Below, one piece after another: positions 33,307-42,259 of a stretch of 64,000 bases of DNA. The stretch spans positions 1-64,000 of the forward strand of contig NZ_FNOT01000018.1 of the NCBI RefSeq assembly GCF_900107105.1, in the 5' to 3' direction. The position numbers were made by a program, and so were the translations under genes. Each line of letters begins with the position of its first letter. Position 1 is the first letter of the stretch. Under the pieces are notes generated by a model. The model saw nothing but the letters and a program-made list of their open reading frames with translations, was not told where the DNA came from and did not search any database. Source of the DNA: Geodermatophilus africanus. GTDB taxonomy: Bacteria; Actinomycetota; Actinomycetes; Mycobacteriales; Geodermatophilaceae.

Positions 33307-36274
33307 CACTGGAGAAATACGGCAGCTGGCCGGGTACGTGGGCGCATTCAGCGCCCGGGCGGCGCAGATCGGGCGCAACCTGGACCGCTACGAACGGGAG
33401 TGGACCCAGGCGCACCCCGGCCAGATTCCGGGGCCGGTGTTGCGGCGGGCCTGGGATGCGCGGGCGTGGGCCGAGGGCCGCCCGGACAAGGTCACCCCGG
33501 AACCGGGCACCGACCTCACGGCCCGGTGGGTGAGCGAGCTCGCCGCCCTGGGCTATCGCGACCGCGACGTCCCCGCCGGCCTGACGCCCACCTCGATCGG
33601 CGGGCTGGACCGCGACACTGCCGTCGACACCGTGCTGTCCCTGCTGGCCGCCGGCCGCTCGGCGTGGAACGCCGCCGACGTCCGCGGCGAGGTCGAGCAG
33701 CTGATCGCCGCCGCGGGCATCGTCGCCGACGTCGCAGTCCGCATGGAGTTGGCCGAAGACCTCACCGCTCGCACCATGGCGAGGTGTGTGCCGCTGCTAG
33801 CTCACGACGGAACCGCTGTTCCCGAGCACATCCGGGCCTGGACCTCCCAGCCGGTGCTCGACGTCGAGGCCGACCTGACCGATCGGCTCGCCGCCCGTAG
33901 TAGGACCGCCGACGCCGACGTCGACGAGCCGGTGCTGCCGCGTGCCGTGCGCGGGCAGCTGGATGCCGGTCAGGCCGCAGCGGTCACCGCGCTGTCCGGC
34001 GACCGATCCCTGGTCGTGGTCGAGGGTGCGGCCGGCGCGGGCAAGACCACCACCCTGGCCGCTATCCGGCAGCTACTCAACGCGCAAGGGCGCGGGCTGG
34101 TGGTGGTCACTCCGACGCTGAAGGCGGCCAAGGTCGCCTCCGCCGAGGTCGGCACCGCCGCAGGGTCGGCAGCATGGCTGGCCTTTCAGCACGGCTGGCG
34201 CTGGGCCAACGACGGCGTCTGGACCCGGCTGGCCATCGGCGACGTGGACCCGGTCACCGGGGGTGCCTACGCCGGCCCGGGGGAGGCGGCACGGTTGAGG
34301 GCGGAGGACCTCCTGGTCATCGATGAGGCCGGGATGCTCGACCAGGACACCGCCCGCGCGCTGTTGACCGTCGCCGACGAGGCCGGGGCCCGGCTGGCGC
34401 TGCTCGGCGACCGGCACCAGCTCGCCGCCGTCGGCCGCGGTGGGGTCCTCGACTTGGCCGCCCGCCAGGTCGACCCGACAGGCCACCTGACCCTGGACGC
34501 GGTGCACCGGTTCACACGCACCGGCGAGGCCGGGCAGACGGTGCTAAATGCCGAGTACGCCGAGTTGACCCTGGCCATGCGCACCGGCGTTGACCCCGCC
34601 GCGGTCTTCGACGCGCTCTCTGCCCGCGGCAAGGTCCGCATCCACGCCGACCCTGCGGCGGTGCAGGAGTCGCTCGCCGCGAGCGCCGCTGCTCACTATT
34701 TCCAAGAGGCGGCTGAGGCCGGGATGGCGGTGGTGGTCGATACCCGCGAGCAGGCCGCAGAGCTGTGCGCCGCCATCCGGGAACGGCTGGTCGCCGGCGG
34801 CCGGGTCGATGACACCGGGGTCGTGACCACCGAAAGCGGGCAGCGCATCGGGGTCGGCGACCGAATCGCCACCCGCCGCAACGACCGCCGCCTCGGCGTT
34901 GCCAACCGTGACACCTGGACCGTCACTGCCGTCGACCATGACGGCCGGCTGACCGTCACCCCCACCCGCGCAAACGTCACCCCTGACGTCACCCCGTCCA
35001 CGCCTCGGCAGCGGGTGCTACCCGCCGACTACGTCACCGCCCACGTGGAACTGGCCTACGTCAGCACCGCGCACGGCGTGCAGGGCGACACCGTCGCGAC
35101 GGCGCACGTGGTGATCGGAGAGCACACCGGCGCCGCCTCGGCCTACGTCGGGATGACCCGCGGCCGCGCGGCCAACACCGCGCACTTCATTGCTGCGGAC
35201 CTGGCCGAGGCGCGCGAGCAGTGGATCGCCGTGTTCGGCCGCGACCGCGTCGACCTCGGCCCCACCCACGCCGCCGCGCAGGCCGCCGCCGAAGCGGCCT
35301 GCTACGCCGCATCCCGCCCGCTGAAGCAGGTGCTGGCCGACCTGCACGCGGCCTGGACCGCAGAGCAGCGCTGCCGGGACCGGCTGGCCATCTGGGAGCC
35401 ATGGCGCGACATCCTGCGCCAGGTCGTGGCGCTCGAGGCCGCCCACGTCGGCGAACTCACCCGGCTGGACGCCGACTCCCGGCAGGCGGCCCTCACCGCC
35501 GAGCGAGCGATACAGCGAGCCGAGGCCAGCGGTGCCGTCCTCGCCGAGGTGGCCGACCGCATCCGCGAGTACCTGCTCGCCGCCTGGGACGGCGAGCGCG
35601 GCGCCGCCCGAGCCGCCGCCAGGGTGGTGCTCGACGGGCCTGGCTGGTGGGGGCTCAAGCGCGCCGCCGTTGCCCTCGCCGGCGAACAGCTGGCCGACTG
35701 GGCCGACCGGTGGCGCCCGCACCTGCCCGACCTGCCCGCCGACCCGCACCAGATCGCGCGTGTGGCCGACCGGTTCGACGACCGGCCCGCGCTGTGGACG
35801 GCGTTCGACACCACCGCCCACCGTGCCGCCGAACGAGAACACCCCGACCACGCCCCGCTGCACGCCGCCGCCGAAGCGGCCCAGCGAGCCGCCGAGCAGG
35901 CCCGGCGCGCCCTTGCCGATGCACATCGTCGACACGACGAACGGCTCGCCCCGCTCGGACCGATCGCCTGCACACCCGATCCCCAAGCGCGGCTGGCCGA
36001 CCTCGAGCGCGACGTCGCCGCCAACCGGCACCGGCTGGCCGCCGCACAGGCGCGCATCGCAGGACTCGCAGCCGAGCCGGCCCTGCTCACCCGGCCGGCC
36101 GGCTGGCTGGACGACCAGCGCGAACGGTGGCGCGTTCGCCACGACGCGGAGCGCACCGCCCGTTGGGCGACAGGGGCACCGGCGTCATCCCCGCGACCAG
36201 CCCACCGCATCCCGCAGCCGGAACCTTCCACCCGCTTGGCGCCCCGCGGCGCCGGTCCCGGTATTGGGCGCTGA
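33242..36274 (+). CDS. Relaxase-helicase, C-terminal part (TraA/RecD-like helicase)
   Basis: 1010 residues in the frame that continues the relaxase. UvrD/RecD-type superfamily 1 helicase with Walker A GAAGAGKTTT (Lys268), Walker B LLVIDEAGM (about 358-366), the GDRHQLAAVGRGG motif and the C-terminal HGVQGDT and GMTRGRAANT motifs. The last 350 residues are Ala/Arg-rich and helical, probably coiled coil. It has an ATG at 33242 at the joining point, so the helicase could be made as a separate protein. Alternatively the whole is one frameshifted gene. Without the joined relaxase it could not initiate transfer. Confidence 0.8.
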   Translation: MPVATDAQFRSALAAHGYTLDDTGEIRQLAGYVGAFSARAAQIGRNLDRYEREWTQAHPGQIPGPVLRRAWDARAWAEGRPDKVTPEPGTDLTARWVSELAALGYRDRDVPAGLTPTSIGGLDRDTAVDTVLSLLAAGRSAWNAADVRGEVEQLIAAAGIVADVAVRMELAEDLTARTMARCVPLLAHDGTAVPEHIRAWTSQPVLDVEADLTDRLAARSRTADADVDEPVLPRAVRGQLDAGQAAAVTALSGDRSLVVVEGAAGAGKTTTLAAIRQLLNAQGRGLVVVTPTLKAAKVASAEVGTAAGSAAWLAFQHGWRWANDGVWTRLAIGDVDPVTGGAYAGPGEAARLRAEDLLVIDEAGMLDQDTARALLTVADEAGARLALLGDRHQLAAVGRGGVLDLAARQVDPTGHLTLDAVHRFTRTGEAGQTVLNAEYAELTLAMRTGVDPAAVFDALSARGKVRIHADPAAVQESLAASAAAHYFQEAAEAGMAVVVDTREQAAELCAAIRERLVAGGRVDDTGVVTTESGQRIGVGDRIATRRNDRRLGVANRDTWTVTAVDHDGRLTVTPTRANVTPDVTPSTPRQRVLPADYVTAHVELAYVSTAHGVQGDTVATAHVVIGEHTGAASAYVGMTRGRAANTAHFIAADLAEAREQWIAVFGRDRVDLGPTHAAAQAAAEAACYAASRPLKQVLADLHAAWTAEQRCRDRLAIWEPWRDILRQVVALEAAHVGELTRLDADSRQAALTAERAIQRAEASGAVLAEVADRIREYLLAAWDGERGAARAAARVVLDGPGWWGLKRAAVALAGEQLADWADRWRPHLPDLPADPHQIARVADRFDDRPALWTAFDTTAHRAAEREHPDHAPLHAAAEAAQRAAEQARRALADAHRRHDERLAPLGPIACTPDPQARLADLERDVAANRHRLAAAQARIAGLAAEPALLTRPAGWLDDQRERWRVRHDAERTARWATGAPASSPRPAHRIPQPEPSTRLAPRGAGPGIGR

Positions 36275-36409
36275 ACTCAGCTTGGACTCCGGCCGGCCGC
36301 GGACTGGAGAAAGCAGGAGAAGTTGGCTGTGGGCCGTCACCAAGGGCCGCGATCTGACGCCTTCTGTAGGCGTACCCGCACTCCCGCCCGCCCAGATCCG
36401 GAGGCAGCC

Positions 36410-36619
36410 ATGTCCGAGCACACCGCCGGCCACCACCCCGACCTGCTCACCATCAGCGAAGCCGCCGAACTGCTGCGCGCTCCCGTTGCCACCCTCCGGT
36501 ACTGGCGCCACCTGGGCACCGGCCCACGCAGCTTCCGCCTCGGCCGCCGCGTCCTGTACCGCCGTGACGACCTCCAGGCGTGGGTCGAGGAGCAGCTGGG
36601 CCGAAGCGCCACCGGATAG
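36410..36619 (+). CDS. Excisionase-like HTH protein
   Basis: 69 residues. A MerR-like helix-turn-helix of the HTH_17 type (LTISEAAELLRAPVATLRYW), then the wing GRRVLYRRDDLQAWVEEQ. This size and form are usual for excisionases encoded just before tyrosine integrases in actinobacterial elements. GGAGG lies seven bases before the ATG. The gene appears intact although the integrase is not. Confidence 0.8.
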   Translation: MSEHTAGHHPDLLTISEAAELLRAPVATLRYWRHLGTGPRSFRLGRRVLYRRDDLQAWVEEQLGRSATG

Positions 36620-36765
36620 CGACGCGGTGGAGGGCCGTAGTCCCCGTAGGTTGCCGCCCTCACCTCGTCGGATCTCTTCGGCATGCTGCGTGCGATCCGT
36701 TCCGTCCCCCGAGCGAAGACGCCGACCGCGAGCCAGGCCGCGTCGGAGACGTTGAGGAGTCAGCC

Positions 36766-37885
36766 ATGGCGAGCGTTGAGAAGCGGGTCCGCAACGGGCG
36801 GACGACCTACGAGGCGCGGTGACGGGACGACCAGGGCAGACAGCGTAGGAAGTCCTTCGGCAAGAAGGGCGACGCCGATCGTCACGCGGCCACGGTCGAG
36901 GCGGACAAGGCGCGCGGCGCGTACGTCGAACCCTCGAAGACCACCGTCGCTGAGTACGCCCGGAGGTGGGGAGACCCGGCCGCACCGGCCGACCACGGCG
37001 CGGCGGACCGAGATGATGATCCGGTTGCACATCGACGGGACGCGTCTCGGTGGCCGGAGGCTCGCAGACGTGCGCCCGTCCGAGGTCCAGGCGTGGGCCA
37101 CCGACCGGTCGAGGGTGCTGGCCCCCACCACCCTGCAGCAAGCGGTCGGGCTGCTGCGAAGCGTGTACGGGGCCGCGGTCCTCGACAGGCTGGTGGCCTC
37201 CTCACCCGTCGTCCGCATCCAACTTCCCCGACACGAGAGGGAGCGGGTCGTGCCGCTGTCGGTCGAGCAGGTCGCGGCCCTGGCCGAGGCCATGCCGGAG
37301 CGCTACCGGACCATGGTCCTCACCCAGGCCGGACTCGGGCTCCGGATCGGCGAGTTGCTCGCGCTCCGCGTCCAGGACGTCGAGTTCCTCCGCCGCACCG
37401 TGCGCATCGAATCGCACTTCACCCAGGGGTCGAAGGGAGAGCGAAGCGACCCGAAGACGCCCCGGTCGAAACGGACGATCCCGCTGCCTCGGGTGGTCGC
37501 CGAAGCGCTGGCCGCTCACCTGGCGGCGTCCCCAGCGGCCGAGGACGGAACGATATTCACCACCCGCAAGGGGGCTCCGCTCGGGCACGTCTACTACGGC
37601 CACAACCTGATGGGCCGAGCGGTGAGCGAGGCAGGGCTACCGAAGGGGACGACGAGCCACGACCTGCGGCACCACTACGCCAGCGTCCTGCTGGCGGCCG
37701 GCGAGTCGGTCGTGGCGGTGGCCGAGCGGCTGGGGCACGAGGACGCCTCCCTGGTCCTGAGCACCTACGGGCACCTGATGCCGGACTCGGACGACCGGAC
37801 GCGGAGCGCCATCGACGCGGCGTGGGACGCAGCCAGCGCCTCGTGTGCCCCCGATGTGCCCCAGGACGCCCAGCCGGTCCGCTAG
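36766..37885 (+). pseudogene. Tyrosine integrase with internal stop and frameshift
   Basis: Begins MASVEKRVRNGRTTYEAR, the usual start of Geodermatophilaceae-type integrases. A TGA at 36820 replaces an expected Trp codon, and the reading continues in the same frame (DDQGRQRKSFGKKGDADRHA) to about 36970. There a frameshift in a G-run (TGGGGAG) moves the sequence to the next frame for the core-binding and catalytic domains. The catalytic residues are all present: Arg in GLRIGELLAL, HDLRHHYAS, GHEDASLVLSTYGH with the nucleophile Tyr. The gene ends 4 bases into the convergent xthA. Two lesions make it inactive as a full protein. Confidence 0.85.
37843..37864 (+). repeat. Tandem 11-bp repeat at the right end
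   Basis: GTGTGCCCCCG followed by ATGTGCCCCAG, inside the integrase 3' end. It matches the left-end pair at 27065-27086. Confidence 0.45.
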
Positions 37886-38685
37886 TCCGCCAACTCCACC
37901 ACCACGGGGGCGTGGTCGCTGGCGCCCTTGCCCTTGCGTTCCTGCCGGTCTATCAGGGCATTTGTCACCCGGCCGGCCAGCGCGGGAGAGCCGAGCACGA
38001 AGTCGATCCGCATGCCCTCGCGGCGCGGAAAGCGCAGCTGCGTGTAGTCCCAGTAGGTGTAGACCCCGGGACCGGGGGTGTGCGGCCGGACGACGTCGGC
38101 GTACCCGGCGTCGACGATCGCGCGGAACGCGGCGCGCTCGGGCTCGGACACGTGCGTGGAGTGCGCGAAGACCCGCACGTCCCACACGTCGTCGTCCTGC
38201 GGCGCGATGTTCCAGTCGCCGACCAGGGCCACCTGCGCGCCGGCGTCCGCGGCCAGCCACCCGCTCGCCGCCGTCCGCAGCGCCTCGAGCCACTCCAGCT
38301 TGTAGCGGTAGTGCGGGTCGGTCAGCGTGCGCCCGTTGGGGACGTAGAGGCTCCACACCCGCGCCCCGCCACAGGTGGCGCCCAGCGCGCGGGCCTCGGG
38401 CGCGGGGTCGACGCCCTCCTTGGCCGACCAGGACGGCATCCCGGGGAAGCCGACCTCGACGTCCTCGAGGCCGACCCGGGAGAGGACCGCCACCCCGTTC
38501 CACTGCGAGTGGCCGACGTGCGCGACCTGGTAGCCGAGCTCGGTGAAGCGCGATTCCGGGAACTGGTCGTCGCGGCACTTCGTCTCCTGCAGTGCCAGGA
38601 CGTCGACGTCCGAGCGCTGCAGCCAGGCGACCACGCGGTCGGCTCGGGTGCGGATCGAGTTGACGTTCCAGGTGGCGAGGCGCAC
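37882..38685 (-). CDS. xthA: Exodeoxyribonuclease III
   Basis: 267 residues. It cuts abasic sites and degrades 3' ends of duplex DNA in base-excision repair. Motifs: LQETKC (about 35-40), the GDWNIAP active-site loop and the C-terminal SDHAPVVVEL. GTG at 38685 gives the standard MRLATWNVNSIRTR start; a GTG at 38691 is also possible. The last 57 or so codons come from the integrated element, while the original end remains at 26785-26962; the two ends differ at several positions but both encode the catalytic SDHAP. Confidence 0.92.
   Translation of the reverse strand: MRLATWNVNSIRTRADRVVAWLQRSDVDVLALQETKCRDDQFPESRFTELGYQVAHVGHSQWNGVAVLSRVGLEDVEVGFPGMPSWSAKEGVDPAPEARALGATCGGARVWSLYVPNGRTLTDPHYRYKLEWLEALRTAASGWLAADAGAQVALVGDWNIAPQDDDVWDVRVFAHSTHVSEPERAAFRAIVDAGYADVVRPHTPGPGVYTYWDYTQLRFPRREGMRIDFVLGSPALAGRVTNALIDRQERKGKGASDHAPVVVELAD
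37988..38059 (+). repeat. attR candidate: 72-bp core within xthA
   Basis: Right partner of 26891-26962, 71 of 72 identical. It lies in the coding region for TYWDYTQLRFPRREGMRIDF of exonuclease III. Confidence 0.8.
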
Positions 38686-38903
38686 GCCCACCGACCATAC
38701 GGAGTGCCCCGCCGGCCGGTTCCGGGCTCCGGGCAGCCCCCCGGAGGTGAGCCAGCTCACCGCCGGGGTACACGGATGGGTGTCCGCGCAGGTGGGTGGA
38801 GTTCCGACGGCGCTGCGGCGGCGCTGCGGGTGGGAGCATGGGCGGCAGACGGGCTGCCACGGTCGCCCCCGGTTCGGTCGAGGACGGTCAGCGAGGAGGG
38901 CCC

Positions 38904-40481
38904 GTGAGCGAGCACGAGTGGGACCTGACGCGTCCCATCGGCCCGTCCCGCCCCCTGCCGCCGCCACCCCAGGCACCGCGGCGGCAGCCGCACGAACGCG
39001 GCCGCGGTCTCACCGCGGCGCTGGCCCTGACCGTGCTGAACGCCGTCCTCCCCGGAACGGCGTTCCTCGCGGCCGGCCGGCGCCGGCTGGGCGCGCTGGT
39101 CCTCGCGCTCTTCCTGCTGCTGGTCGGCGGCGCCGCCTGGCTGGGGCTGGCCACCACGGGGCAGCGCACCGCCGCCCAGGTCGCCGTCGACGCGACCGCG
39201 CTGGTGTGGGTGTTCGGCGGGCTCGTCGCGCTGGGCCTGCTGTGGGTCGTCGTCGTCGTCGCGGGCTACCGGGTGCTGCTGCCACCCCGCACCTCCCGCG
39301 GTGGGAAGTTCCTGGGCGGCGTCCTCGTGGCCGCCCTGGTGGCCGGGATCGCCTACCCGGTGGTCGCGGCCGGCCAGGTGGCGCTCGCCCAGCGGGGCCT
39401 CATCGACGACCTCTTCGCCGACCGGGAGTCGGCCACGGTGACCGAGGCGGCCGACCCGTTCGGCGACCAGGAGCGGATCAACGTGCTGCTGCTGGGCGGC
39501 GACGGTGGCGAGGGCCGTGAGGGCGTGCGCACCGACACCGTGATCGTGGCCAGCGTCGACACCGAGACCGGCGACACGACGATGTTCAGCCTGCCGCGCA
39601 ACCTCCAGGACCTGCCCTTCCCCGAGGACAGCCCGCTGGCCGAGGTCTACCCCGACGGCTTCGAGGGCGCCAACGAGTCCGACAGCCTGCTCAACGCCGT
39701 GTACCGCACCGGGCCGGCCTGGTACCCCGACATCCTCGGCCCCACCGACGATCCGGGCGCGGACTTCCTCAAGCTCGGCGTCGGCGAGGCGCTCGGCCTG
39801 GACATCCACTACTTCGCGCTGGTCAACCTGGACGGGTTCGCCAGGCTGGTCGACGCCCTGGGCGGGATCACGGTGGACGTCAACTACTACGTGCCGATCA
39901 ACGGGATCACCGGGGAGGAGCTCCCCGACGACTACATCGAGCCGGGGCCCGATCAGCACATGGACGGCTGGACGGCGCTGCAGTTCGCCCGGGGGCGCTA
40001 CGGACTCACCGACTACGACCGGATGGCCCGCCAGCGCTGCACGATCGACGCGATCATCGACGCCGCCGACCCGGTGACCCTGCTGGAGCGCTACCAGGAG
40101 CTGGCGGCCACCACGCAGGACATCGTGAGCACCGACATCCCGCGGTCGGCCCTCGACGACTTCGTCGACCTGGCGTTCCTGGTCAAGGACGCCGACGTGC
40201 GCAGCGTCGTCTTCGACGACACCGTGATCGACCCGGCCTACCCCGACTACGACGAGATCCGCGCGATCGTCGACGAGGCGCTGGCCCCGGCCCCGGCCGA
40301 CGACGCCGCCGCGGACGGCACGCCGACACCCGCGCCGGCCCCTGAAGCGCCCTCCCCGGAGCCCGACGCGCCCGCAGGCGACCCGGCGACGGTGACCGAC
40401 GTGGCCGACGCCTGCGCCTACGACCCGGTCCGGGCGGCCGAGGCGCTGGCCGCCGGCGAGCCGCCGAACCAGGCCGACTGA
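38904..40481 (+). CDS. LytR-CpsA-Psr (LCP) family cell-wall ligase
   Basis: 525 residues from GTG 38904 after GAGGAGGG. A proline-rich cytoplasmic start, three hydrophobic segments (about 35-55, 60-80, 95-118) plus a fourth near 135-155, then an extracellular LCP domain (about 190-430) with INVLLLGGDG, RTDTVIVASVD and the late FARGRYGLTDYDRMARQRC motif. LCP enzymes move glycopolymers (arabinogalactan, teichoic-type) from lipid carriers to peptidoglycan. The C-terminal 60 residues are Ala/Pro/Asp-rich. A gene-end repeat follows directly. Confidence 0.88.
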   Translation: MSEHEWDLTRPIGPSRPLPPPPQAPRRQPHERGRGLTAALALTVLNAVLPGTAFLAAGRRRLGALVLALFLLLVGGAAWLGLATTGQRTAAQVAVDATALVWVFGGLVALGLLWVVVVVAGYRVLLPPRTSRGGKFLGGVLVAALVAGIAYPVVAAGQVALAQRGLIDDLFADRESATVTEAADPFGDQERINVLLLGGDGGEGREGVRTDTVIVASVDTETGDTTMFSLPRNLQDLPFPEDSPLAEVYPDGFEGANESDSLLNAVYRTGPAWYPDILGPTDDPGADFLKLGVGEALGLDIHYFALVNLDGFARLVDALGGITVDVNYYVPINGITGEELPDDYIEPGPDQHMDGWTALQFARGRYGLTDYDRMARQRCTIDAIIDAADPVTLLERYQELAATTQDIVSTDIPRSALDDFVDLAFLVKDADVRSVVFDDTVIDPAYPDYDEIRAIVDEALAPAPADDAAADGTPTPAPAPEAPSPEPDAPAGDPATVTDVADACAYDPVRAAEALAAGEPPNQAD

Positions 40482-40483
40482 AC

Positions 40484-40616
40484 AGAAGGACCACCCTTCC
40501 CCCCACGCCTCGCAGCAGAAGGACCCCGTCCTCCTCACCGCTCGCAAGCTCGCGGCGAGCCTCTGGACGGGGCCAGGGGGACCCTGCAGGGGGCCGTTCC
40601 AGCACCTCGCCGGGCG
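40484..40616 (+). repeat. Gene-end repeat family, longest copy with hairpin
   Basis: Follows the LCP stop within a few bases: AGAAGGACC, then CCCCCCACGCCTCGCAG, a second AGAAGGACCCCGTCC unit, CCCTGCAGG and GGGCCGTTCCAGCAC. The inner CCCCGTCC (40524-40531) and GGACGGGG (40565-40572) form a hairpin that may end transcription. Confidence 0.7.
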
Positions 40617-40645
40617 CCGGGACGGGGCCGCCTAGGGTCGGTCGC

Positions 40646-40840
40646 ATGACCTCACCCGCCGGGGACCACCGCGAGCGCCTCGTCGCCCTCCTCGTGGCCG
40701 GCGTGGCCGTCGTCCTGCTGGTGTCGTCGCCGACCTGGTTCGCCAGCGACCGGGTCGGCGTGGGGGCCGCCCAGCTGTTCCTGGGCGCGGTCCTCGCGGC
40801 GGTGGCGACCTTCCTGTACCGGCGCGCGCAGCGCCGCTGA
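40646..40840 (+). CDS. Small two-segment membrane protein
   Basis: 64 residues. Two hydrophobic stretches (about 11-29 and 38-58) and a basic C-terminal YRRAQRR tail, suggesting a helical hairpin with both ends inside. No family recognised. It begins 30 bp after a gene-end repeat and stands alone. Confidence 0.5.
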   Translation: MTSPAGDHRERLVALLVAGVAVVLLVSSPTWFASDRVGVGAAQLFLGAVLAAVATFLYRRAQRR

Positions 40841-40911
40841 GCACCGCGCGCGGGTCCGGGCCTCCGCGGCCAGCTGCCGCATCGCGACCACCGACGCCGG
40901 CTCGGCCGGTG

Positions 40912-42258
40912 TCACGGGGCGCGCTCGATCGGCACCTCGGCGACCACGGTGCCGTCCGCGGCGACCAGCCGGGCCGTGGTGGCGTCCGCGGCGAGCGGGC
41001 CGGTGCCCGCGCCCTGCTCCAGCGGCAGGGGGCCGAGGACGGCGCCCCGGGCGTCGAGGACCTCCGCCGTGACCGCGGTGGCCGGAGCGCTGACCAGGAT
41101 CCCGCCCAGGGCCCGGACAGCGACCACGCGGTCGAGCAGCGCCGTCCCCGCGGGTCCGTGGGGCAGCCGGTAGGAGTACCCGGCCATGCCCGTGCCCTCG
41201 GCTGTCTCGGCCTCGAGCTGGACGCCGGTCGCCCCGGACGGGAACGTGACGCCGACCAGCCATGCCTGCGGGCTCCACTCGGGGTCGAGCGGGCCGGCGG
41301 CGAGCAGCGTCGGGTCGGCCTCGGCCGCCGTCAGCCCGTAGGAGTCCAGCAGGGTCCGGGTCGCCAACCCGAGCCAGGTGGCGTCGAGCCGTCCCGCCAG
41401 CCCGCGGGGGTCGGCAGCTCTCGCGGTCGGGAACTCCTCGCCGGCGAGGCGGGTGGTCTGCTCCGGGAAGAGGCTGACCAGCAGGCTCCCGTCGCGGTGC
41501 ACGCCGATGGCGGTCGCCCACGACACGGGCCCGGCCAGCTCGGTGACGGCGACGCCGTCCTCCATCGGCAGGTCCAGCGTCCGGGTGCTCTCCGAGCCGT
41601 CGGCCGCGACGACGGGCGGAGTCGTCCAGGTGGCGCTGTCGCCGGGGCGGGCCACCAGGACGAGCGTGGCCTCGTCGGCGTCCGGACCGGCCGCGTCGAG
41701 CAGCGCCAGGCGGCCCTGGTCGGCGGTGGGGCCGGCCGGCGTGGCCGGGCTCATCCCGGCCGGGTCGGCGCCCACGGGCCCGGTGAACCAGACGTGCCAC
41801 AGGATGCTGCCCTGCCGGCCCAGCACGAGCGCGACCCGTCCGGCGGGGGTGTCGCCGGCGTAGACGACCCGGGGGTCGGTCACGATCGGGACCGGGAGTC
41901 CCGCGTCGGGCGGGACGTCGGGGAGCTGCCAGGGCAGCGCGGCGACGGCGTCGAGCCACTGCGCGTCCCCGGCCAGGGACCCGCGCGTCGGGAGCTCGTC
42001 CAGCGGCGGCGGCGCGGGGCTGGTGCGCTCGGCCGGCGCCGCCGTCCCGCCGTCGGCCAGCAGCGTCGAGGCCACGACCGGGACGCCGACGAACACCAGG
42101 GCCGCGGCCACGCCCGCGGCGGCCACGGCCAGACGCGTGCGGCGCTGGGCGCGCGCCCGGTGCCGCACCCGGTCGGCCAGGTCGCGGGGCGCCGGGCCGA
42201 CGTCGTCGGCGGTGGCCTGCAGGCCGGAACGGAGACGGGTCTCGAGGTCGGACGGCAT
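40912..42258 (-). CDS. Membrane-anchored protein coupled to a SigE-type sigma factor
   Basis: 448 residues. A short cytoplasmic N-terminus with RDLADRVRHRARAQRRTR, one membrane helix (about 43-65) and a long extracytoplasmic domain rich in beta-type segments. It starts two bases after the sigma gene stop, so it is translated with it. That position is typical of anti-sigma or sensor partners of ECF factors, but no zinc-finger anti-sigma motif (HxxxCxxC) is present, so the regulatory role is inferred from context only. Confidence 0.6.
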   Translation of the reverse strand: MPSDLETRLRSGLQATADDVGPAPRDLADRVRHRARAQRRTRLAVAAAGVAAALVFVGVPVVASTLLADGGTAAPAERTSPAPPPLDELPTRGSLAGDAQWLDAVAALPWQLPDVPPDAGLPVPIVTDPRVVYAGDTPAGRVALVLGRQGSILWHVWFTGPVGADPAGMSPATPAGPTADQGRLALLDAAGPDADEATLVLVARPGDSATWTTPPVVAADGSESTRTLDLPMEDGVAVTELAGPVSWATAIGVHRDGSLLVSLFPEQTTRLAGEEFPTARAADPRGLAGRLDATWLGLATRTLLDSYGLTAAEADPTLLAAGPLDPEWSPQAWLVGVTFPSGATGVQLEAETAEGTGMAGYSYRLPHGPAGTALLDRVVAVRALGGILVSAPATAVTAEVLDARGAVLGPLPLEQGAGTGPLAADATTARLVAADGTVVAEVPIERAP

Positions 42259-42259
42259 G

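Larger units (their letters stand above)
26963..38059. mobile_element. Decayed integrative mobilizable element in xthA
   Basis: About 11.1 kb between the two xthA-derived ends. Going right it has a hydrolase fragment, a broken monooxygenase, patatin, a FUSC-type protein, a relaxase-helicase in two frames, an excisionase-like HTH protein and a broken tyrosine integrase that ends against xthA. A relaxase without any type IV secretion genes makes it a mobilizable rather than self-transmissible element. Loss of the integrase frame suggests it is now fixed. Parts of the cargo (28.7-32.6 kb) are visibly less GC-rich than the chromosome. Confidence 0.8.

Noticed and set aside
36820..36822. Selenocysteine readthrough of the TGA in the integrase
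   Set aside because: The expected residue is Trp, there is no SECIS-like hairpin evident, and a frameshift follows downstream.
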